Below, piece by piece: positions 1-5,849 of a stretch of 6,344 nt of DNA (its first letter is position 1; every line of letters begins with the position of its first letter). The stretch comes from Caldilineaceae bacterium. Its GTDB lineage: Bacteria; Chloroflexota; Anaerolineae; Caldilineales; Caldilineaceae. A program made the translations under genes and the position numbers. Where the stretch lies: NCBI GenBank assembly GCA_028819675.1, contig JAPPKT010000072.1, forward strand, positions 1-6,344, in the 5' to 3' direction. A model generated the notes under the pieces. That model was not told where the DNA came from, did not search any database, and saw only the letters and a list, made by a program, of their open reading frames with translations.

Positions 1-2
1 CC

Positions 3-98
3 TTTCGGGATATCGGATTGGAGGTGCGCGAGATTCCCCTCAGTCCTAACCGGCTATTCGAGTTGGTGACGAAGGCTGCAGCCGGGAGGAACGCATGA
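3..98 (+). CDS. C-terminal fragment of a probable Mo-hydroxylase large subunit (xanthine dehydrogenase/CO dehydrogenase family)
   Basis: Frame 3 is open from the left edge to a TGA at 96-98, giving 31 residues that begin FRDIGLEVREIPLSPNRLFE. The other two forward frames stop early, and the ATGA overlap with the next start is typical of translationally coupled bacterial genes, so I take this as a true gene end. The pattern 'G-(I/V/L)-x-(V/I)-R-E-(I/L)-P-(L/M)-(S/T)-P-x-R-(L/V)' close to the stop is what I recall from the C-terminus of molybdopterin-binding subunits of the xanthine dehydrogenase/CO dehydrogenase/aldehyde oxidase family, which hydroxylate purines, other N-heterocycles, aldehydes or CO. 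Assignment rests on this short tail only. The pyrimidine-degrading enzymes downstream make a nucleobase or heterocycle hydroxylase plausible. The substrate cannot be read, and the catalytic part lies outside the window. Confidence 0.55.
   Translation, partial: FRDIGLEVREIPLSPNRLFELVTKAAAGRNA
84..90 (+). promoter_or_regulatory. Ribosome binding site for the nucleotidyltransferase gene
   Basis: GGGAGGA lies 4 nt before the ATG at 95, inside the last codons of the upstream gene. It supports this start and re-initiation after the overlapping upstream stop codon. Confidence 0.6.
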
Positions 99-922
99 CG
101 ACCGCCCAGTCCCGTTTCATCGAGGGGCTAACTGTGAAAGTCACAGCCGACGCGGCCGTTCGCGCCGCCTGGCTGACCGGCAGCTTCGGCAAAGATAGGG
201 AGGATAGTTGGAGCGACGTTGATGCACACCTGTTGATAGATGACGCCAAGTTCGATGGATTTCACAGCAGTGTCGAATCGTGGCTGTGCGAGATTCGGCC
301 CCTTGTCTTTATGCGCCTGATGTTCGAGGGCCGGATGGTCAACGCAATGACGGACGAGGCGATGCGCCTGGATGTTTGGCTACACGAAGGGGAATCTGCC
401 GAGGTAACGGCGGGTGAGACGCGGGTGCTGTACGAGGAGGAGGGGGTCCTTTCCTGGCTGCCTCGGCCTGGCGATAGACTTACGCGGAAAGCGGCGGAGG
501 AGCTGTTGCTCAGGGAGATTCCTGAATTCTGGCGCTGTATTTCGATGACGCCTGTCGTCGTGGGGCGCGGGGAAAAACTGGTGGGTGCGGCTGGCAACTC
601 CATAATCCTGCTGGCGCTCACGAATGTACTCTGTGCGGCGAGTGGAACCCGCCGAGATCGCGGTGTCAAGGCCTTGAATGGGTTCCTGCTTCCACATCAC
701 CGGAAGTGTGTGGAGGAGGCCGTTCTAAGAACAACATTATCCACCGATGAGACGATTCGCATTCCCTTGCGCTTGGCGCGGATCATGCGGGAGCACGGGC
801 CTGCCATTTGCGAACAGTGGCAGGTGGAGTATCCGCGTGCCATGGAGGAAGCTGTTCTGCAGTATGTTACCTGGGAGTTGGATGCGCTGGGGTATGGTTC
901 TATGCTTGAAGAACTGGGTTGA
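95..922 (+). CDS. Pol-beta-type nucleotidyltransferase domain protein (aminoglycoside/lincosamide nucleotidyltransferase-like)
   Basis: A 275-aa soluble protein. Residues 26-48 (WLTGSFGKDREDSWSDVDAH and following) carry the nucleotidyltransferase-fold signature: G29-S30 for nucleotide phosphate binding, then D41-x-D43 as metal ligands. RLDVWL at 91-96 supplies the likely third carboxylate, D93. The remaining ~150 residues look helical and match no domain I recognise, as in ANT-type enzymes where a C-terminal helical domain holds the acceptor. Known relatives transfer AMP or another nucleotide from an NTP to antibiotic hydroxyls, and many family members have unknown targets. All three expected acidic residues are present, so it is probably active. 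The start at 95 is supported by an SD and an ATGA overlap with the upstream Mo-hydroxylase-like gene, implying co-translation. It is not MobA/MocA, the nucleotidyltransferases of Mo-cofactor synthesis, which have a different fold. The resemblance alone does not show antibiotic resistance. Confidence 0.82.
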   Translation: MTTAQSRFIEGLTVKVTADAAVRAAWLTGSFGKDREDSWSDVDAHLLIDDAKFDGFHSSVESWLCEIRPLVFMRLMFEGRMVNAMTDEAMRLDVWLHEGESAEVTAGETRVLYEEEGVLSWLPRPGDRLTRKAAEELLLREIPEFWRCISMTPVVVGRGEKLVGAAGNSIILLALTNVLCAASGTRRDRGVKALNGFLLPHHRKCVEEAVLRTTLSTDETIRIPLRLARIMREHGPAICEQWQVEYPRAMEEAVLQYVTWELDALGYGSMLEELG

Positions 923-1003
923 GCCCGGCGTGCCACCGGAGTTAGTTGCCGCCGAATACTTCTGCCAGTCACCGCTGCCATCAGACTCAAGATGTAGGTA
1001 GAC

Positions 1004-1017
1004 CAGAGAACTCTCTG
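1004..1017 (+). other. Small inverted repeat in the 923-1045 intergenic gap
   Basis: CAGAGA-AC-TCTCTG is a perfect 6-bp inverted repeat (practically a 5-bp stem with a 4-nt loop), 29 nt before the amidohydrolase ATG. It is short, only moderately GC-rich and has no following T-run, so it is not a convincing terminator. It could be chance, or a weak operator or 5'-leader hairpin. I found nothing else in the 123-nt gap and no credible promoter. Confidence 0.2.
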
Positions 1018-1032
1018 TTCCGGCCAATTGAC

Positions 1033-1038
1033 AGGAGG
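1033..1038 (+). promoter_or_regulatory. Ribosome binding site fixing the amidohydrolase start at 1046
   Basis: A full AGGAGG lies 7 nt before the ATG at 1046. The reading frame also extends up to a TTG at 1028, but that codon lies before this SD and would place the SD inside the coding region. The ATG is therefore the better start. Confidence 0.8.
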
Positions 1039-1045
1039 ACCTTGT

Positions 1046-1918
1046 ATGTCCCGCATTGTGCGCGGCGCGTTGCTCCAGGCTACCTGGAGTGGTGACCATG
1101 AGTCAATGATCCAGAAGCATGAGCGATACGCTCGAGAATCGGCTGAGCAGGGCGTGCAGGTTTTCTGCTTTCAGGAACTCTTCCACGGGCCCTATTTCTG
1201 TCAAGTGCAGGACCCCCAGTGGTACGGTCTTGCCGAGCGCGTGCCTGATGGGCCGACGACCGAGAGGATGCAGAAACTGGCCGCCGAGACGAAGATGGTG
1301 CTGGTTGTTCCTCTGTATGAGGAGGAGCAGCCCGGGCTCTACTACAACACGGCCGCGGTAATCGACGCTGACGGCAGCTACCTGGGAAAGTATCGAAAGA
1401 CGCATCTGCCCCACTTGCCCGGCTTCTGGGAGAAATTCTATTTCCGCCCGGGAAACCTAGGATACCCGGTCTTTGACACGGCGGTGGGAAAGGTGGGCGT
1501 CTACATCTGCTACGACCGCCACTTTCCGGAGGGCGCCCGGATGTTGGGACTGAACGGCGCCGAGATCGTATTCATCCCGTCCGCCACTTCGCGCGGGCTG
1601 TCACAGCACCTTTGGCGGATCGAACAGACCAGCCACGCGATCGCCAACGGATACTTCGTGGGCACGATCAACCGTGTCGGCGTCGAAGCGGAACTTGGCG
1701 ACAACGACTTTTATGGCCAGAGTTACTTTTGCACGCCACGGGGTGAGTTTGTGAAGACGCTGGGTGAGCGCGATGACCTGCCGGGGCAGGGCGATCCGTA
1801 CGCGGAGGAGTTGATCATTCGCGACCTTGACCTGGACATGATACGGGATGTGCGGGACACCTGGCAGTTCCTCCGGGACCGACGGCCGGACATGTACGAC
1901 AAGATTGTGGCGGACTGA
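1046..1918 (+). CDS. Beta-ureidopropionase-like carbon-nitrogen hydrolase (nitrilase superfamily)
   Basis: A 290-aa cytosolic enzyme spanning one full nitrilase domain. The Glu-Lys-Cys triad is visible as E44 (FCFQELF), K118 (GKYRKTHLP) and C155 (GVYICYDRHFPE). Features I recall from beta-ureidopropionases (eukaryotic UPB1, bacterial PydC) are present: GNLGYPVF at 137-144, NGAEIVFIPSAT at 170-181, the LWRIEQTSHAIAN stretch, INRVG at 208-212, and a C-terminal D-x-W-x-F...DMY at 271-284. Such enzymes hydrolyse N-carbamoyl-beta-alanine or N-carbamoyl-beta-aminoisobutyrate to the beta-amino acid, CO2 and ammonia, the last step of reductive pyrimidine degradation. The next gene encodes the enzyme that would make this substrate, 84 nt downstream on the same strand. 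Alternatives are N-carbamoylputrescine amidase or D-carbamoylase, which share the fold; the tail motifs and the neighbour favour beta-ureidopropionase. Length is near the short end of the bacterial range. Confidence 0.87.
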   Translation: MSRIVRGALLQATWSGDHESMIQKHERYARESAEQGVQVFCFQELFHGPYFCQVQDPQWYGLAERVPDGPTTERMQKLAAETKMVLVVPLYEEEQPGLYYNTAAVIDADGSYLGKYRKTHLPHLPGFWEKFYFRPGNLGYPVFDTAVGKVGVYICYDRHFPEGARMLGLNGAEIVFIPSATSRGLSQHLWRIEQTSHAIANGYFVGTINRVGVEAELGDNDFYGQSYFCTPRGEFVKTLGERDDLPGQGDPYAEELIIRDLDLDMIRDVRDTWQFLRDRRPDMYDKIVAD

Positions 1919-1921
1919 TGT

Positions 1922-1936
1922 ATGCGCGGAGCGCGT
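1922..1936 (+). other. Short GC hairpin just after the amidohydrolase stop
   Basis: GCGC-GGA-GCGC, extendable by one wobble and one A-T pair, begins about 4 nt after the TGA and is followed by the mildly T-rich CATTTGCTCTT. The stem is only 4-6 bp, so at most it is a weak attenuator or an mRNA-end stabiliser between the two catabolic genes. A chance origin is quite possible. Confidence 0.2.
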
Positions 1937-1946
1937 CATTTGCTCT

Positions 1947-1954
1947 TGTATACA
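1947..1954. promoter_or_regulatory. TGTATACA palindrome upstream of the dihydropyrimidinase gene
   Basis: A perfect 8-bp palindrome sits in the middle of the 84-nt gap, 48 nt before the dihydropyrimidinase ATG. The symmetry does not extend outward, so it is shorter than most operators. No well-spaced sigma-70 -35/-10 pair is found around it. The best hexamers, TTGCTC at 1940 and TATTCT at 1959, are only 13 nt apart. Listed as a weak candidate regulator site. Confidence 0.13.
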
Positions 1955-1981
1955 GACGTATTCTGAACACGAAGTCTGACC

Positions 1982-1990
1982 GGAGAGGAG
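1982..1990 (+). promoter_or_regulatory. Ribosome binding site for the dihydropyrimidinase gene
   Basis: GGAGAGGAG ends 12 nt before the ATG at 2003. The spacing is somewhat long but purine-rich, and there is no better start nearby. The protein begins right at the conserved N-terminal beta strand (LIKNGTIVT). Confidence 0.55.
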
Positions 1991-2002
1991 CCGAACCCAC
2001 AA

Positions 2003-3409
2003 ATGCCAACTCTGATCAAGAACGGAACGATTGTCACCGCGGCTGATAGCGTGAAAGCCGATCTCCTGATTGAGGACGAGCGGGTTGCGTTGATCGGGCT
2101 TGATCTGCCCACTGAAGGTGCGGACGTGATCGACGCCGAAGGCAAGCTGCTCCTGCCGGGAGGCATTGACGTTCATACCCATCTTGAACTGCCCTTTGGC
2201 GGCACTGTCTCCTCCGACGACTTTTTCACGGGCCATCGGGCGGCGGCATTCGGCGCCACGACGACGCACATAGACTTTGTCATTCAGCCGGTAGGGGGCA
2301 CGCTCAAGGAAGGCATAGAAACCTGGCACGCGAAAGCTGAAGGCAAAGCGGCGATCGATTACGGTTTTCACGTTGCGATCACAGACCTGCGCGACGATGT
2401 GATGGCTGAAATCCCATCTGTTGTCGCCGAGGGTATCACCAGTCTGAAGCTGTTCATGGCATACAAAGGGCTCTTCCAGGTCGACGACACGACGCTCTTC
2501 CGCGCCATGCAGGTCGCCGCTGAGCACGGGCTCTTGATCATGGTCCACGCTGAGAACGGAGATGTTATCGCCGACCTGACGAAGAGGCTTCTGGACGAAG
2601 GGAAGACGGCGCCGAAGTACCATGCCACGGCCCACCCTGCCATGGCTGAAGCCGAGGCGACTGGGCGAGCAGTCGCATTGGCAGGGATCAGCGGGGCGTC
2701 TTTGTACGTCGTTCACATGACTTGCGAAGAGGCAGTCGAGCAACTTGCTCTTGGGAGAGACAAGGGCTTTCGCGTGATGGGGGAAACCTGCACACAGTAC
2801 CTGTTTATCTTTGAGGAGGACCTGGGCAAGCCCGGCTACGAGGGGGCGAAATATGTCTGTTCGCCGCCGGTTCGGCAGCCCAAGGACGCGGTGATACTTT
2901 GGAAGGCCCTGGCAGACGGGGGTTTGCAGGCGGTTTCCACAGACCACTGCCCGTTCTGGTACGAAGGCGGCGTGGAAGGACGTATAGCGGGGAAGGAGCT
3001 GGGCAAGGAAGGCTTCCACCAGATCCCGAACGGCATGCCCGGCATCGAGGACCGCATGCCGGTCATGTGGCATGCGGGCGTGGGCGGCGGTCATTACAGC
3101 GCCAACCGTTTTGTTGAGATCACAAGCACGAATCCGGCCAAGATTTTTGGGCTTTATCCCCGCAAGGGCACGATCGCTGTCGGGTCAGACGCCGACATCG
3201 TCATCTGGGATGCGGACAAGGAGCATACGATTTCGGCGGCCACGCATCATATGAACACGGACTACAACGTCTACGAAGGCATGCGCGTGCGGGGCTGGGC
3301 CGAGAAGGTACTTCTACGGGGGCAGGTGATTGTGGACGGGGACAGCTGGAAGGGGGCTGCAGGCGGAGGGCGCTTTCTGCGGCGAAAGCCATTTGCGGAG
3401 GTACTGTGA
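2003..3409 (+). CDS. hydA: Dihydropyrimidinase / D-hydantoinase
   Basis: A 468-aa cyclic amidohydrolase of full family length. It hydrolyses the ring of 5,6-dihydrouracil or dihydrothymine (or 5-substituted hydantoins) to the N-carbamoyl amino acid, in the cytosol. The binuclear metal site is complete: H58 and H60 in GGIDVHTHLE, the carboxylated lysine K149 in TSLKLFMAYKG, H182 in MVHAENGD, H238 in YVVHMT and D314 in VSTDHCPF. The usual substrate contacts Y154, S287 (CSPP) and N343 (IPNG) are also present. The N-terminal small beta domain (residues 1-50) is rejoined at about 385-450, with the typical GTIAVGSDADIVIWD. It follows a beta-ureidopropionase-like gene and overlaps the permease gene by GTGA, so it probably acts as step 2 of reductive pyrimidine catabolism. 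Sequence alone does not separate dihydropyrimidinase from D-hydantoinase; the neighbouring enzyme favours the former. No defect is visible. Confidence 0.95.
   Translation: MPTLIKNGTIVTAADSVKADLLIEDERVALIGLDLPTEGADVIDAEGKLLLPGGIDVHTHLELPFGGTVSSDDFFTGHRAAAFGATTTHIDFVIQPVGGTLKEGIETWHAKAEGKAAIDYGFHVAITDLRDDVMAEIPSVVAEGITSLKLFMAYKGLFQVDDTTLFRAMQVAAEHGLLIMVHAENGDVIADLTKRLLDEGKTAPKYHATAHPAMAEAEATGRAVALAGISGASLYVVHMTCEEAVEQLALGRDKGFRVMGETCTQYLFIFEEDLGKPGYEGAKYVCSPPVRQPKDAVILWKALADGGLQAVSTDHCPFWYEGGVEGRIAGKELGKEGFHQIPNGMPGIEDRMPVMWHAGVGGGHYSANRFVEITSTNPAKIFGLYPRKGTIAVGSDADIVIWDADKEHTISAATHHMNTDYNVYEGMRVRGWAEKVLLRGQVIVDGDSWKGAAGGGRFLRRKPFAEVL
3397..3401 (+). promoter_or_regulatory. Ribosome binding site supporting a GTG start for the permease
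   Basis: GGAGG lies 4 nt before the GTG at 3406, within the last codons of the dihydropyrimidinase gene. No alternative in-frame start occurs before transmembrane helix 1, so the GTG start overlapping the upstream TGA (GTGA) is preferred. Confidence 0.6.
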
Positions 3410-4323
3410 AGTTTGCCCGATCGTCGTCGCTGAAGGCAGTCCGCTATTTCATCCTGATCATCCTGCTGCTGGCGCTGTTCTGGGAGGCCTATAAGCTGCT
3501 GGGCGCGCCGGGGGGCGCGTATTTGCTGGGCACCGTTCCAGTCCAGGCGGACGGCAGCGAGCCCGTCGGTATTTTGTGCGGCTCAGTCGGCCTTTGTGAA
3601 GTGGAACTGCCGGTGCGGGCCGATGACAGGGCGATGCCGCACGTGTGGGACATTTTGCAGACGATCTTCGAGCCGCCGCGGCGGGGCAGCGGCACAATCC
3701 TGCTGACGATACTGCTGCGTGCTTCGCTCTTCACCTTACAGGAGGCCGTTTTCGGCTTTCTCTTCGGCGGGTGTCTCGGCTTCGTGCTTGGCGTCGCGTT
3801 CGCGCACTCAGGGCTGCTGGAGCGGGGGTTGCTGCCCTATGTGGTGGCATCGCAAACCGTGCCTCTGCTGGCAATTGCGCCGATGGTCGTTATCTGGCTA
3901 GGGGGCAGCTGGTTCTCGGTTGCGGTGATCGCGGCCTATCTGACTTTCTTCCCGGTAACGATCAATACATTACAGGGGCTACGCTCGCCGGAACCTACCG
4001 CGATCGAGTTGATGCACTCCTACGCAGCCACACCCTGGGAGATTCTGTGGAAGTTGCGGGTTCCGGCTGCCTTGCCTTACATCTTCACGGCTCTCAAGGT
4101 CTCGGCCACGGCCAGCGTGGTTGGCGCCATCATCGGCGAACTGCCCAGCGGCATCGCCGACGGACTTGGCCGGGTCATCCTCAACTTCAATCAGTACTAC
4201 GCCACGGGGCCGGAGAAGCTGTGGGCTGCGATTCTCTTCGCGTCGCTCACCGGCATGGTTTTCTTCCTGGTAATATCCCTGCTGGAGCGACTAGTCGTTC
4301 AAAGGCAGGTCTCCGATTCGTAG
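3406..4323 (+). CDS. ABC importer permease (SsuC/TauC/RibX-type, BPD_transp_1), probable pyrimidine or heterocycle uptake
   Basis: A 305-aa inner-membrane protein. I estimate helices at about 13-32, 112-133, 142-165, 168-188, 224-246 and 273-296. The cytoplasmic EAA loop that docks the ATPase is at about 199-224 (ELMHSYAATPWEILWKLRVP and on to ALP). The usual EAA is ELM and the conserved Gly position holds A207, so it is degenerate but recognisable. Permeases of this class work with an NMT1/THI5- or SsuA-like binding protein and import sulfonates, pyrimidine precursors, riboflavin and similar compounds. The GTGA overlap with the dihydropyrimidinase gene suggests the cargo is a pyrimidine or its breakdown product. 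The segment between helix 1 and the core (about 36-95) is long and polar, with two cysteines (C58, C64) probably outside the membrane. No ATPase, binding protein or partner permease gene lies in the window, and the next gene is convergent, so those parts must be upstream or elsewhere. Confidence 0.88.
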   Translation: MKFARSSSLKAVRYFILIILLLALFWEAYKLLGAPGGAYLLGTVPVQADGSEPVGILCGSVGLCEVELPVRADDRAMPHVWDILQTIFEPPRRGSGTILLTILLRASLFTLQEAVFGFLFGGCLGFVLGVAFAHSGLLERGLLPYVVASQTVPLLAIAPMVVIWLGGSWFSVAVIAAYLTFFPVTINTLQGLRSPEPTAIELMHSYAATPWEILWKLRVPAALPYIFTALKVSATASVVGAIIGELPSGIADGLGRVILNFNQYYATGPEKLWAAILFASLTGMVFFLVISLLERLVVQRQVSDS

Positions 4324-4346
4324 CAGGCCGAGGCTACGCGTCAGGA
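4324..4346. other. 23-nt gap between convergent stop codons
   Basis: Only 23 nt separate the permease TAG from the sulfatase TGA. A TAGC...GCTA pair at 4321-4335 could form a 4-bp stem, far too weak for an intrinsic terminator. Transcripts from the two strands probably overlap or end by another mechanism. Confidence 0.5.
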
Positions 4347-5834
4347 TCACCTCCTCATATCGGTTTCGTGTGGTACAACATCACTGGTTTCCATATACCA
4401 CTGCAACATACGCTCTTTGAGTGATGCGAGCACGTCCCCATAGGCGGGGTCAGCGATGAGGTTGCTCGTCTCCCGTGGGTCGGCCTGCAGGTCGTAGAGT
4501 TCGTCCTGCTCGTAGAAGCGCCTGACATACTTATGTGTTGCGGTCCGGCACATGGCAGCCTTGGTGTGTTCCGGTCCTTCGCCTGTCTGAAGGCGTAGAC
4601 GCGGCCAGTAGAGGAAACCGGGTCTAGCGTTGCTCTCCAGTTCCATGCACTGGCGCTCGCTGAGGCGCCGACCGCCCTCACAGAATACGGCATCGCGGTG
4701 GCTTTCGGTCTCGCCAGCGAGGAGAGGAAGCAGCGAGCGGCCGAAGTGGTCGTACCCGGCCTCGATGCCGGTGAGCGCGTATACGGTGGCAGGAAAGTCG
4801 ATCAGTTCCACCAGCGCATCGGAGACGCGGGGCGAAACCGGCGTGCCCGCAGGCGGCTTCACCAGGAGGGGCACGCGGGTCAGGCAGTCCTGAAAAGTAT
4901 TTTGCGTCTTTTCAACGAGGCCATAGTCTCCTGTGAAGTCCCCGTGGTCGGAAAAAAAGAAAATGAGGGTATCGTCGTAGATGCCGGCCTTCTTCAGGGC
5001 TTCCAGGACCATGCCGAACTGGTGGTCCACGCGTGCGCACATTCCGTAGTAGGTTCGCCGCAACTCTCGCAGGCGCTCCTCCGACCAACCCTGCATCTGC
5101 TGCCCGTCATAGATTCCTTTCATCAGGCTGGGATAGCCTTCCCAGCCGCCCGTGGTCTCATCTGGCGTAGCGGTGCGTTCGGGAATGTTGGCCGGGTCGA
5201 TCTGGCTGTACCAGGGGTCTTCGACGGCGTAGGGCGGGTGAGGATATGAGAGGGGCAGATACATGCAGAGGGGCTGGTCAGACGGCGCGTTTTCGATCTG
5301 TTCGATCGCGCCCTCGACCATGGCCCAGTCGGAGTCGTAGGCCACCGACTCGCCATCAGGAATCTCGCTCCGGCCCACGTAAAAGGAGTAGTAGCTATCG
5401 CCGTTGGGGTCTCCCCGCCACGCGGCCAGTTGGTGCGGGTTCGACATTAGACGTTCCGGTTGCGGCGGGGAATATTTCACGTCGCAGTATTCGGAATACC
5501 CGTTCTGGGCCGGCACGACATCGTTCTTTCCACCCCACCAAACGAAATAGCCGTTTTGGCGCAGTTTTTGCAGAAGCATTGGCTCGTCCGGACGCAGCAT
5601 GTGGAACATGGTGCGATGGCCGCGTACGTGGGGGTACCAGCCGGTCATGAAGGAGCAGCGGCTGGGCGTGCAGACGGGATTCTGGCAGAAGGCGTTGGAG
5701 AAAGATACACCTTCGGAACGAGCGAACAGGTCCAGGACTGGGGTCACAGCGCCGGGGTTGCCCATGTGGCCGAGAACGTCTCCCCGCCACTGGTCGGGGT
5801 TGAAGATCAGTATGTGCGGAAGTCTGTCAGGCAT
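4347..5834 (-). CDS. Sulfatase (type I, formylglycine-dependent), cytoplasmic, substrate unknown
   Basis: A 495-aa alkaline-phosphatase-superfamily sulfatase that cleaves sulfate esters. The signature C-x-P-S-R is CTPSRCSFMTG at 55-65, with C55 as the residue oxidised to formylglycine. Metal and sulfate ligands are visible as D14-Q15 (FNPDQWRGD), K103 (GGKND), H199 (YPHPPY), D296-H297 (FFFSDHGDF) and K309 (GLVEK). The C-terminal region contains HKYVRRFYEQDELYDLQADPRE-type residues (434-455), usual for this family. Length matches choline-sulfatase/arylsulfatase-like enzymes. There is no signal peptide or lipobox: the protein starts MPDRLPHILIFN, directly at the first core strand, implying a cytoplasmic enzyme. 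The start at 5834 has a good SD. No formylglycine-generating enzyme is nearby. The gene runs towards the pyrimidine genes and is probably functionally separate. Phosphonate monoester hydrolases share the fold and the C-x-P-S-R motif, so that activity cannot be excluded. Confidence 0.92.
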   Translation of the reverse strand: MPDRLPHILIFNPDQWRGDVLGHMGNPGAVTPVLDLFARSEGVSFSNAFCQNPVCTPSRCSFMTGWYPHVRGHRTMFHMLRPDEPMLLQKLRQNGYFVWWGGKNDVVPAQNGYSEYCDVKYSPPQPERLMSNPHQLAAWRGDPNGDSYYSFYVGRSEIPDGESVAYDSDWAMVEGAIEQIENAPSDQPLCMYLPLSYPHPPYAVEDPWYSQIDPANIPERTATPDETTGGWEGYPSLMKGIYDGQQMQGWSEERLRELRRTYYGMCARVDHQFGMVLEALKKAGIYDDTLIFFFSDHGDFTGDYGLVEKTQNTFQDCLTRVPLLVKPPAGTPVSPRVSDALVELIDFPATVYALTGIEAGYDHFGRSLLPLLAGETESHRDAVFCEGGRRLSERQCMELESNARPGFLYWPRLRLQTGEGPEHTKAAMCRTATHKYVRRFYEQDELYDLQADPRETSNLIADPAYGDVLASLKERMLQWYMETSDVVPHETDMRR

Positions 5835-5841
5835 GGCGCCG

Positions 5842-5849
5842 TCTCCCTC
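5842..5849 (-). promoter_or_regulatory. Ribosome binding site for the sulfatase gene
   Basis: Read on the minus strand, GAGGGAGA ends 7 nt before the ATG at 5834. An ATG further upstream (5851-5849 on the minus strand) overlaps this SD and is out of frame, so 5834 is the start. Confidence 0.65.

Noticed and set aside
95..922. Calling the first full gene an antibiotic-resistance enzyme
   Set aside because: Only the general nucleotidyltransferase signature is present. The family is broad, the acceptor domain is not recognisable, and the neighbours are metabolic genes.
1028..1033. TTGACA, a perfect -35 hexamer
   Set aside because: It ends 12 nt before the amidohydrolase ATG and directly abuts the SD, so transcription from it would begin inside the coding region. 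A -10 at the right distance would lie within the gene and none is evident.
1028..1045. TTG at 1028 as the amidohydrolase start
   Set aside because: The AGGAGG at 1033-1038 is placed correctly for the ATG at 1046 and would be inside the coding region for the TTG start. The extra six residues MTGGPC add nothing conserved.
1601..3094. A 497-codon open frame on the minus strand
   Set aside because: It is antisense to the dihydropyrimidinase and amidohydrolase genes, both with complete active-site motifs, and spans the gap between them. Its translation is Arg/His/Val-rich without a recognisable domain, and such long shadows are common in GC-rich DNA.
3645..4424. A 259-codon plus-strand open frame overlapping the permease
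   Set aside because: It is an alternative frame of the permease gene. The permease frame shows clear transmembrane helices and an EAA loop, while this one is rich in Arg, Gly and His and has no motif.
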